64,000 bases of DNA from Aquila chrysaetos chrysaetos. Its lineage: Eukaryota > Chordata > Aves > Accipitriformes > Accipitridae. Below are positions 12,501 to 22,400 of this stretch, piece after piece. The translations under genes and the position numbers were made by a program. The stretch is from the NCBI RefSeq assembly GCF_900496995.4, contig NC_044029.1:2790001-2854000 (forward strand), read 5' to 3'. The notes beneath the pieces are model-generated. The model was given only the letters and a program-made list of their open reading frames with translations. It searched no databases and was not told the DNA's origin. How positions within the stretch are numbered: position 1 is the stretch's first letter; the number at the start of each line of letters is the position of its first letter.

Positions 12501-13107
12501 TCTTTCTCATGCAGTGTCAAGTGCTGAACAGAATGCAGCTTCTGTAGCAAAAAACATAACTTTGACGATTGTGACAGTAAAAACTGACATAAGGCGCATT
12601 TCAGGCCTAGTCTCAGATATGACTGTGTTAACAGATTCTTTGCAAACACTCGAAGATAAAGTAGAAAAAGGTGAAAAGACGACGGTAAAAAATATAGGTG
12701 ACCTGCTTACCAGTAGTATTGATCGAAGTACAAAACTACAGAGCTTGGCATCCAGTAACGCAAGGAAAATTGAGGAAATTAAGACAGCATTATCTGAGTT
12801 AAGGAGTGATTTTAACAAGCATTCGGATAGACTTTTGAATCTCGAAGGTGACAGAGCAAAAGTTCTGAAGACGGTTACATTTGCAAATGATTTAAAACCC
12901 AAGATGTACAAGCTTAAAAAGGATTTTGCCATCTTGGAGCCATTAATAAATGACCTAACACTGAGAATAGGAAGATTAGTGGAGGATGTATTACGACGGG
13001 AGAAGGAAATTGCTTTACTGAATGAGAAATTGGCCAATCTAACAAGAGTTCAAACTGAGATCAAAGATACGAAAGATGAAATAACCAAGATTTCAGACAT
13101 GAATTGA
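6486..13107 (+). CDS. IKBIP: IKBIP, isoform ending in the distal terminal exon
   Basis: The same first two coding segments (6486-6679, 7669-7786) splice to 12352-13107 instead of 8739-9569, giving 355 residues; the commonly cited human form is 350. Both terminal exons start in phase 0 after the same donor at 7786, so they are true alternatives. The distal C-terminus begins CEKTWNLMDHLED and contains the strongly conserved stretches TDIRRISGLV, KNIGDLL.SSIDR and LKTVTFANDLKPK. It ends SDMN, as in the human protein. It is predicted coiled coil and carries three N-X-T sequons (NLT, NIT, NLT), consistent with an ER-luminal glycosylated C-terminal part. Confidence 0.95.
8739..9569 (+). CDS. IKBIP: IKBIP alternative terminal exon A (proximal)
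   Basis: Acceptor AAATGCAG ends at 8738 and the open frame runs 276 codons to a TAA. It encodes a coiled coil unrelated in sequence to exon B. Use of this exon needs a polyadenylation site before 12.35 kb; candidates are AATAAA at 9707-9712 and others near 11.09-11.15 kb. Confidence 0.9.
   Translation, partial: LESSESILREAASSISVMTEFEQEIPSLHNIINDIQNNEQTLSIKMQSINEKFQNVTNSWRQSLDEMNTNTGGLKSEAKFVHAEVTSQINEVEQRIKSLSERVRDLEDSTARNIKTLKRQEDDEFSRVEQKMDLHAKAVEKLEEEQNSLVAKDTDLNQKLANYEPKIEECKTRLPTIENAIHSILRLSSELLSMEKKIEDLTTQLYTVEKDMLKTVSDTMAMQKVLEGIQYNDSILKVQNEVVVLKEVLHDIKVPSKAKEITLESYNFEIDQNGDN
9707..9712 (+). terminator. candidate polyadenylation signal for IKBIP exon A
   Basis: AATAAA lies 138 bases after the exon A stop. 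Other AATAAA hexamers occur at about 11.09 and 11.13-11.15 kb, so the real 3' end is uncertain. Confidence 0.4.
9713..12351 (+). other. IKBIP exon A 3' UTR and/or intron before exon B
   Basis: This A+T-rich noncoding stretch contains a short G/T-rich low-complexity run near 10.45 kb and several AATAAA hexamers. No coding exon was found. How much is 3' UTR of the proximal isoform cannot be settled from sequence. Confidence 0.6.
12352..13107 (+). CDS. IKBIP: IKBIP alternative terminal exon B (distal)
   Basis: Acceptor CCCTGTAG ends at 12351. The frame enters at TGT and runs 251 codons to TGA. This is the most conserved part of the protein. Confidence 0.93.
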   Translation, partial: CEKTWNLMDHLEDLQIISHIKHLQEDIYTMKTQSSSIIKKQEELQKNLTTLSHAVSSAEQNAASVAKNITLTIVTVKTDIRRISGLVSDMTVLTDSLQTLEDKVEKGEKTTVKNIGDLLTSSIDRSTKLQSLASSNARKIEEIKTALSELRSDFNKHSDRLLNLEGDRAKVLKTVTFANDLKPKMYKLKKDFAILEPLINDLTLRIGRLVEDVLRREKEIALLNEKLANLTRVQTEIKDTKDEITKISDMN

Positions 13108-13386
13108 TAGCTGTGAAATGCCACTGCCTAAAGAACAGTAGTGTTTGAGGAGTGTTAACTCCATCAGGTGTAGTACTGAGAAGAAAGACAGTATTTAAAG
13201 GCTTCATTTAGAAGCACACCAAAACTTAACTAGACATTTGTCCTCTTCCTTTGAAAAGAACAGAAAAAAAGTCACACTGATTTCAAGGGACAAACTATAA
13301 AGTGAACAAAAACCACATCTCTGTGCATGTATTTGTCTTTCTGAAGGATGGCAGGTGCTGTATTTACTAAATTGCTTGTTTTGTAC

Positions 13387-13392
13387 AATAAA
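13387..13392 (+). terminator. IKBIP distal polyadenylation signal
   Basis: Canonical AATAAA lies 280 bases after the distal stop codon and is followed by T-rich and TGTT-containing sequence, as expected for a cleavage region. Confidence 0.7.
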
Positions 13393-14265
13393 ACAGCATT
13401 AAAGCATAAAATGTTGTTCTTGCCTTTAGAGTTTGCTTTCATGAAGAAAGCAGGACCTAAGACTGACAGAGCTTCAGCTTTCCTTTCCTGCTCCAAAGGA
13501 AGGAATAAAATTGTGGTTTCCAGATGGAGTTAAACAAGAGTTAGTCAAACTGCAGTAGCAATTTAATATTTATCTCAATATATTCACTCTATGATTTTTG
13601 TAAACTGTGGCACTTTCCCTTTTTTTTAAAATATTGTTTATTTAAAGAGGCAAATGCAGTGAAGCAAGCAATGCCCAGAAATATTGCTGATGCCTTGCAA
13701 AAAGTTTGTCACACGCTTAAACAAATTATTCCATCTAAGTTTTTGTGTGAGGCTTTGTAATTGTAAATCGCAATTACTGTGCAGCATTGTTAACTCTTTA
13801 AAACACAGAACTCTATTTGGGGACAGTGCTTTGAAAGACCTACTAACCCCCCGATGGCTTTCTCCCAGTGTCACGGTATCTGTTCAGGAATCCTAACAGT
13901 GTTACTCATTCATTGTTTCTCAGCCTGTAAAATACTACAAGGAGCAGCAGAATTCGCGAAGAGAAGCTGCTCGGGTCCCGAAAGGTTAGACTGATCAGAG
14001 CCACTGGCAGTATTTCTGTGGTGAAGAGCAAGAGTTTAAGAGATCCGAGACATTGGAAAATGTGGTAGACTGAAGTAACAAGATGATGGAAATGGGTTTA
14101 GCAGAGGAAAGGGGGGAAAGTGCATTAAATAGGAATAAAAATTACCATAAAAAGCAATTAGGAGAGATACAGCAATTCAGAAAATCTCTGTAAATTAAAT
14201 TACATCAAGAAGTATAAGCATACAGTAAGGCCTTTATAACTTCTCAATGGTTTAGTTGGTCATAC

Positions 14266-15885
14266 CTGAACACTTTGCAGCTACCAGACTCTTGACTGTA
14301 CAGAAGAGAAAACCATTCCTCTGCCTCACTGTTCTCATCCTCATTCAGCATTCCAGCTCTTTTCATGTTGCTGGTCTTCCGTACCTTCCTTGCTTCGTTG
14401 CCCTCAGTCAACCTCAAATGCTTTGTTTCATCAAGTTTTCCTCCTTCTGGTATAGGTCCATTCCTACCTCCCAATTTTCTTTCACCCTTTTCCAGTCCAC
14501 CTGACAGACCACAAGGATAAACCCATCAAAAGACAAGTTTTCCTAGAAAGCACCCACAGATACTATTTACCAACCAGCATCCCTTTGCTCTTTCACGTAA
14601 TTCTTAAGCGAGCCCCTGGAAATAATCAAGTGGCATTTGAAGGAGACAGAAAATTAAAGAACATCCAGAATGATCAGCCATGCTAAAGCACGTGTTGTGT
14701 ATCAAACCTGAAAAAAAAAAAAAAAAAAAAAATATATATATATACACACACACACATACAAACACCATAAGGGTTTGGGGTTTACATAATAATTACATCT
14801 CATTCGTATATTAAAGCCTGATATTCACTGAATCCACCCACCCTGGGTTTTTTTGTGTGTGTACAAGCTCACGTTAGTCCTGTCAAGGAGAGCACTTGGC
14901 ACAACAGACATGGCTGCCAAAAGAACATCGATACAGCGGTGTGAGGAATCTATCCTGTGTGTCTTTCACTATGGCCCATATGACACAGTTAACAGTTACC
15001 AGTGGATTAACTGCATCTCGGGCTATAGTAATTTTATTTATTCTGTTTTCAACTTCATGAATAAATCATTTGTGGTCAGTAGCCAGTAAAAATCTGGGGA
15101 GGCGGAACTGGAGAACCAGAAGAGCACTATCTACATGAGTGCAAAGAAATGGAAAACATGTTCCAGCTGCACAGTTAATCAGAGAAGTCTTAACAGCAAA
15201 GTAGTCTTTCTGGATGAAAAGAGCACACTCTCTCTTTGGAACAAGAACAGAAAATAAGTGAGGGTAAACAACTGTTGGTTTCACTTTCAACCCCCAAATG
15301 AATAACCTCCAAATCTTACAACATATCTACCAGTGAAAAGCCAAGTATACAGTCCTGTTCATGGTCTCCATGGGAAGTTAAGTATGCAAAAAATCTTACA
15401 GAACCATTAATTTCACTTTATCTATAGATATATGCAGACCACCTACCCTTCCTTCCCAGGAAGTGCAGGTCCAAAGCATTACGATCCTTTCAGAAACTTC
15501 GTTGCTACAAGCAAGAGAGAAAAAGTTTAAGTCACAGAGGTAAAGTTTACTGGAAAAAAAAAAAAATCTGAATCTAAAGTTTACGCACCCACTGTATTGT
15601 CCTCAGAAGTAAGGCGAGTCATCGGTGATTCCCCCATAATCTGCACAGGTATTACAAATCTTCGTTTGCCCTTCAAGCACACGCCTCCACTGTACTAAAA
15701 AATTAAATGAAAGTTTGAGAGTAGCTTTGTAATTACACCAGTCTAAGGTCAGAGGCAAAGCTCTTTCTACAGTGGAAAAGATGAGGCAGAGGGTGAGGTA
15801 TTTTTCATAAATTTAAAGCAGACTACTAACCTCGCCTCCTTGGTCCAGTACTGTCAGTGTCGGGGAAGGTATCAGCTCAGTAAAA
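14266..15885 (-). other. exon-like segments of unknown identity (possible spliced transcript)
   Basis: Four minus-strand segments have acceptor and donor dinucleotides in good context: 15885-15831, 15694-15589, 15504-15447 and 14500-14266. The first two join in phase 0. The third shifts to a near-immediate stop in that frame. The fourth is open for its whole length and encodes a charged, Glu/Lys-rich stretch. CpG dinucleotides are locally more frequent than in the surrounding A+T-rich DNA. No family is recognised and no complete open frame can be assembled. This may be a lncRNA, a decayed gene, or chance. Confidence 0.15.
14711..14760 (+). repeat. compound microsatellite (A)n(TA)n(CA)n
   Basis: A run of about 22 A is followed by TA repeats and then CA repeats. 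Confidence 0.95.
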
Positions 15886-18800
15886 CTACAACCCCTTACT
15901 TAGTTTATTTCTAGGGGCACTCAACGATGCTCTCTGCAATTTTATTCAGTGATTGAGAGATCCAGGTAATAATGAAAATTACAGCTATGCTACTTAAAAC
16001 ATATCATCCCACGCAGCCCAACCTGCAGTGATCCTCAGGACATCTTTGCTTTTAACTTAGTATGCAGGTGCAGGTACAGAACTGGCTAATTATATTCTAG
16101 CTAGCAACTCACAGGGGAAAAACAAACAAATGAACCAGCAACAGCATTAAGTGATTAATGCTGAAAAGTGACATGAGCAAAGTAATACCAACACATTAAA
16201 ATCTACTTTTAGGCCCCAGAACATCAGCTCAGGGAAGACGTTTCTGCGAGCGATATCCTCCTCCCACATCACTCGGAGTTACAAAAATCATATTCTGTAA
16301 CAAGGCCATGTAGCTACTATGCTCAGCTATCCAAAGTACTCATATTTGCTATAAAAAAGCAGGATGTTTATTGTTTTCACTGTGAACTACATCATTTCTA
16401 TGTAGAAATGTAAATTAATTACAACTGTTTGTATTATTACAGCCCATTTTAAAATGATATGCAACAAACATTTCAGCAAGTATCAGCACATTTGATCTGT
16501 AGTACAACCTGATACACAGGGTGTGAATGGAGTTGTTATTCCAAATTTATATAGACAGTATGCTTTAAACCAGAAAGCAGATCTCAGCTCCAGTAATAGC
16601 AAGAAAGGAAGTTTTCTCCTTCATAAAACAATACACACAAGCAGCATATACATAATCCATGTTTTACAAAGCACTTTGGGGTTTAGTGACTGGTCTGGAG
16701 TTAGGACCTAAGTTCAAAACGGCGTGCTCCTTTTCAATACAGGACTTTCCTTGCAATGAAAGCACAAGTCCATCAAAAGCACCACTGCCCCGCTGCCCCA
16801 CCTTCTTGACTTCTGGAAAATGTACCATACATTATGCTATAAAGCATTTATCAGTGACAAAGTTGACCTTTTAAATGCATTTTAATACTACAGTTTTCCC
16901 ACTGAAGTTTATTTAAAATATCAGCGGGTGACCCTTTAAGCAATGGCATTTTATACATTAAACCCCTTCATCTCAAGCATCCAAACAAGCCTATGGCTGA
17001 ATGTCAATGAAATCAGCAGCTGCAAGGCAATTCTCTCCCCGTCTCGAGTTTTCCACTGAAACACAACACTAGAAGTAGCACTAAGTATATTTTCCCTTTC
17101 TCAGTTACAGAAGAAAAGGGGAACAGCTAGCTGCCCTTGTAGTCTTATCTCAGATTTACCATGATAAAATTATCTGACCATCTTTAAAAAGGTAAGTTTC
17201 AGGTCTGCCTATAAGCAATGAGAAAATAGATTTAAGATTCTCTTATTAGTGCACATATTTACAACGGCTGCACAGAGGTGACCCAATTCTAGAGAAAAAT
17301 TGCACAATTTTGCTCCACACATAGAATGACAAGAGTCTTGAGAAATTTAGCTTATCATCGGATTACTTCACAATCAGACTACCTCCCTGCATAAGCCAAG
17401 TTTGTCTCACTCTTCTGCTGGCCTTAAAATTTGACAAAAGTGCTTCATTTTTCCAGTATTAAAAGGAACTTGAGATATTTTCCAGCAAAGAAAAGTCTAA
17501 TGAGTTAAAACACGCCTTTGAAGAAACGACGATATTCAGTACACAAGAGTGATACTGTTTTTCTAACAAGTTGAACCACATACAAAAGTTAACTTCAAAA
17601 GCTGATTTAACCTCAGTGGTCTTGAAACAAGATGAAGTCATAGTTAATGCTGTTCTCCAAGGAAGCTCTTAGGAGCATTTAATGATTTGTTAAATAATTT
17701 CAAAGCTTCCTACTCACAATGGGGTAACAAGATGTATGCACTTATATCATGAAATATATTTAATTCAACACCAAAGTACTTCTATGAATGTTTCATTTAG
17801 ACTTACAGAATTTGACTTTGCTGTATAATGCAGTTAGATACCAACCACTCTAAGAACGTGTTTACTGTCATGGTAACAGGGAAACAGAGCAGTTTTAGAT
17901 TTTACTCCTCATTTTGAAAGGTAGCAATTCAAAATAAGGCTCAGCTTGCTTGTTTAGCATAACCATCCAAAACCTTGGAAAGTTGGAAGGTTTTCCCAGA
18001 GGGTGAGAAGCTCAACGTTACCTAAAATTGTAGCAGGAACATCAGACTCCAGTAAGATGCAGCAGTCAGTATAGTTATGCTACTCCAACAGCGCCTGCTT
18101 TAATTGTTCTTTTGACTCCAAGGGACACAAGGAAAGAGGAAGGAGCCGTACAACATACGTGAATGCCAAGCTAAATTCAGTATCATCAGCTCACATGCTG
18201 AAAGGCAGCATATCCAAACAGTTTTGCACAAAAGACACTTAAGCTCCAGCTCTACTAAGTGAGCAAAGTAGTACTGGATACAGTGAACCCTTTATATACC
18301 GTTAGGCATTTTCTGGATTTTCTCAATGCGATTATCAACTGTGGATTCCTGAACAGGCAAAACACAGGAAGGCAGCATGCTCGTCTTTCTGTAAAAGACT
18401 GGAAAAACAAATTCATTGCCTTAACAAAACATTGTGCGAGTATCTCCTCTTGCAGGCCTAGGAGCCTAGATTTCTTCACATCAAGTAAGGTCCAAAAAAA
18501 ATTGGTATGGCTTCTTGCACTGCAGAAGTGCAGGGTTCAACCAAAACAGCACTACAGTTAATCTAATTTAGAAAAAAAAAAAAAACAAACCCCAAACAAA
18601 AAAAACACCAACACAAACAACCCCCCAAAAAATCAAACTACAGGAGTACCAAGTGTAGGGAATAGCTGGCAAGTTTGTCAAACTCTACAGTAAGAGGCAA
18701 GCCATTTTTATTTTACTGTAAGGCTGTAGTAAGCTTTTAGTGGTCACATATATTTGAGAATCTTGTTAACATCAGCTTTTCTTTTGTTAAGGTAGCAACT

Positions 18801-19316
18801 ACTGTTTAATTCCACAGTACAACTAAAAGGACTGAGTTCTTTGGTGTGGTTCAAAACCAACAGAAGCAGAAATTAGTCAAGTAGGCATTAGTTAGTTATG
18901 TTGGGGTGACCACCCCAAAGCAGAAACAGGACTACTATGCATATGGTTCCTTTGGACAACCTCTATATTATGAGCAGGATGCCCTATCAGACTGCAGTCT
19001 CATCTCAGCCATTTGGGAGGTCAGCTATCCTACTGTAACAGCTTATTATAGGCAAATAAAACAGTGGACTCAAAGTGCATGGAACCGCAGTTAGTTGCTG
19101 TGGTTCTGCAAGGATAGGTTCTTGGCACTTCTCTGGAAACAGGGAAAGCCTATTTTTATTATGATTGTTTCACAATTCCCTAGTTCCTAAAGTGGAGAAC
19201 AGGTTAATTTATATATATTTTTTTTGGGTGGGGGGAAGAGTATTTGAGGTATCTGCTGCTATGAAATGAAGCTTACATACGCAGTAGTAAACAGACACTA
19301 AGCGCTCTGTTTCTCA

Positions 19317-19322
19317 TTTATT
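19317..19322 (-). terminator. SLC25A3 polyadenylation signal
   Basis: AATAAA on the minus strand, about 157 bases past the stop codon, which gives a short 3' UTR. Confidence 0.6.
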
Positions 19323-19478
19323 TCAGGCAATGACAGTGATAGAATTTAAACCCTCATATGGGATGAGGGCACAGCCAATAACGACATCATATAGAGTTTG
19401 TTTTCTACATAGTGAAATATATAAAAGTTTCATGAAACTCATCACTGGGACAGCCAGCATAGTCAGTCCATGAGTTGT

Positions 19479-22400
19479 CTATTCAGTTAGACCAAGCTTC
19501 TTCTTCAGAGATTCTGGCATTTCAGGTGGAGGTGGACGAGGAAGTCTGAAATAAACCTTCACAGAATCGTAGATGAACCACTGTAGTGCAGTCAGGGTAC
19601 CAATCATAATGATACGAGCAAACAGACCTTTCCATACACCTGTAGAGCAAAAAATAAAGCATGAGTAGCGTTAAGAAGCCAGGAAAAAAAGAAATCCTCC
19701 CCAAAACACCACAAACACTTGATCCAAAATACATGAAAGTAAGCATGTATATACCTTTGAATCCAAGCCTCATAAGAACCTGTGAGGCAGAACTGCCCTT
19801 TTCTTTGTTCAACACAGACACCACGGAGTCAGCAGGATGGGAAACAATTGCACAGAACACACCAGCTGAAAGAATAATTTGACATTAGTTCTGTGGTGTT
19901 TTAGCTGTACCATTACTATGTACACTACATACACCCAACTGAAACCACACCTTCTAATAAACTGCTAATAAATTGCACAGAAGTTATGGCAAGCCTCCTG
20001 GTATCCTAAAAGGACAGCATGTACATGAATACTAGAAAACACCTCGGTTCTGCTCTTGCGGCACCTCTTCTGCTAAAACAAAACTCCTTCCGAATCTTTG
20101 CATGTTGAAAATGTCCCTTCCATCCAGATTTCTCTCCCCTTCCCCACCCTAGCAAAGATGCAAGTTTTTTTCCACTTAAATCATCTGCAGTTTCTAAACT
20201 TGGATATTAACATCGGTAATACATAGGAACAATTAAAGAGCATTGTCCTACTACAGACCCATTTTCCACTGACAGATTGAATATAGTTTTTTCCCCTGAA
20301 CATTTTAAAGTTACAAGTAATTCTCCCATTCTAGTTACATCTATTTGATATTCTGAAAAGGGATAAGTTTCTAAAGTTGTGGTAGTCCTTTGACGAAGTC
20401 TAGGACTTAAAGAATCCTTACCAATATAGCCTGCAATAAATGTGACTACCAGCTGTTCTGCTTTTGTACATTCACTTCGTGGCTTGGGAACGACGTACTT
20501 GTAGAGAGCTTCAACAGTACGTTCAAAGCAGGCAAATTTCATCATTGTGTATGGAATCTGTCTCATCCATAGTGGAGCAACACCTTTATAGAAACTTAAC
20601 CAGAGAAGAGACAAACTCAGTTTCATTTTCTGCAGCATTTAAAGTACATTTCTGACTTGGAAAAAATTAGTTAGCTTATTGTTACTATCGAGAATACAAC
20701 TTCTAAACACTGACACTGTAAGCTTAAGTGTCTCAATACCTACAGAGCAGAAATTTAAGTTTTATTAGTTCCCAAGTGCTAACTTGGGAACAGCAACACA
20801 AATTAGAATCTACCTGACCCCTAAACTGCACAGCTCTTTTTGTAGTCACTTTTCAGATTACAAAGCATTGCAGTAATGCAGTACTGATACTACAAGTGCA
20901 GTAAGGCTCATGTCTGCATACCAGCCAAGTCCCGATAGCGATAAATGACTTGTATATTTACAGCCACTTCTATCAGAACAGAAAGCTAACATGCAGTTAT
21001 AGTACTCTTACATGCCAATGACTCAAGCATCTTTGACTGTACAACCAAAAAGTTGCTGAGTATCTCTGACTGGAACTGCTAGAAACTGAAGTTATCCAGC
21101 AGAACTCAGCACAAAGATACTCACAAAGATGGATCTAAGGAGCATGTGGAATTAACAGCCAGTTCAGCACAGATCCCCTGAAGTATGTTCAGTTGTTATC
21201 TTAAAATACAAAGACCAAAAAGTACTATAAGCTAAAGCCACAATTAGTTTTAGCAACAGTTTTTCATCAGGAAAACATACTCAACATCAAGAACCTGAAT
21301 AAAAATTAAAATCAAGAGATACTTACGCCCAGATGCCTTCTTCTCCAAACATTTTAGGTACAGCCTGCCGCAGAGTGTTAGCATATCCAGGCTGTGTCTG
21401 AATACGAACTTTAGCAGCTTCCATTGGAGCCAGAGCAATGTCAGCAAAAAACTCCGCACTGGCAGATGCAGCTAAATATAGCGAAGTACGCCACAAATAT
21501 GCATTTTCCTGAAGTGAATTTAAACACACATTTTTATTAATGAATTGTGCTTTTGCAATTACTCTACATTACTAATACCATTATGTTGCAGATATGTAGC
21601 CTCATATAAACGACTTAAGGCTTACCTCTCCCAGCATGTTGCCATATAGGATTTTGAAAACTTCATAGAAACCAAATTTACAAAGCCCCTGCATGGAATA
21701 TCCAATAAAGGTTGGAGCCCATCCCTTAGCCAAGCCACGAACACCATCTTCTTTGACTGTCACTGAAAATCCATTGAAGATGCTCTTGTATTTTTGTGGA
21801 TCAACCTAAACGGAATAGGCAGTTAAGTGCTTGATATAGCTTACTATTTCCCTTCTCACACCCCCATCCAAAATATAAAATTCTTAAATTCCTCATACAG
21901 CTGGGTGCCTAAGGTTCCCTGGACAGACCATGTACTCACCACAAAGTTACACTAATGTAACCATAATGGTTACTTGCTAGTCTCAAACCCTAACTTATTT
22001 TAACAGCCAGTATGTTCCTCAATACTCAGAAACCACCGAACTGTCTGAATTTTGCTTTACATTTATTCTCCAAATCAACAATATAACTTTCCGTATCAAA
22101 AGGATTTACTGAAATCACTATTCTAACACTGTCAGTAGTATATTGGTATGTTTAGATCAGTGTCTTTAAAAATTTGACAGCTTCTGTCAGCAATCTCATC
22201 CACTCTACACATCACACCTATGTAGCCTCAAGCGTCCCCACAAACCAAGCCTGATGATTCACCCAAGTCTTAATCAGAAAAGGTTATTTGTCCACTGTTA
22301 GTTTGATCCCTCCACACAGTCAAAGACAGATGGAGCAAAGCAGATCAAAGAGTACTCAAGAACTTCTACACTTGTACTTTGACTTCACAGTAAAAGCTAC

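Larger units (their letters stand above)
13420..19290. other. intergenic region between convergent IKBIP and SLC25A3
   Basis: About 5.9 kb with no recognised gene. It contains a poly(A)/TA/CA microsatellite, an A/C-rich low-complexity run near 18.57-18.64 kb, and a cluster of minus-strand exon-like segments (listed separately). Short open frames here resemble no family I know. Confidence 0.6.

Noticed and set aside
12507-13037. A 176-codon minus-strand open frame opposite IKBIP exon B
   Set aside because: Antisense shadow of a strongly conserved exon; its Ser/Phe-rich content mirrors the Lys/Glu-rich sense strand.
15066-15290. A 74-codon minus-strand open frame that looks protein-like
   Set aside because: No good splice borders frame it and it matches no family; it was not included in the exon-like cluster.
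20207-20421. Open reading continuing past the SLC25A3 exon ending at 20422
   Set aside because: The frame runs by chance through a clear GTAAGG donor into the intron; the family protein continues in the next exon at 19865.
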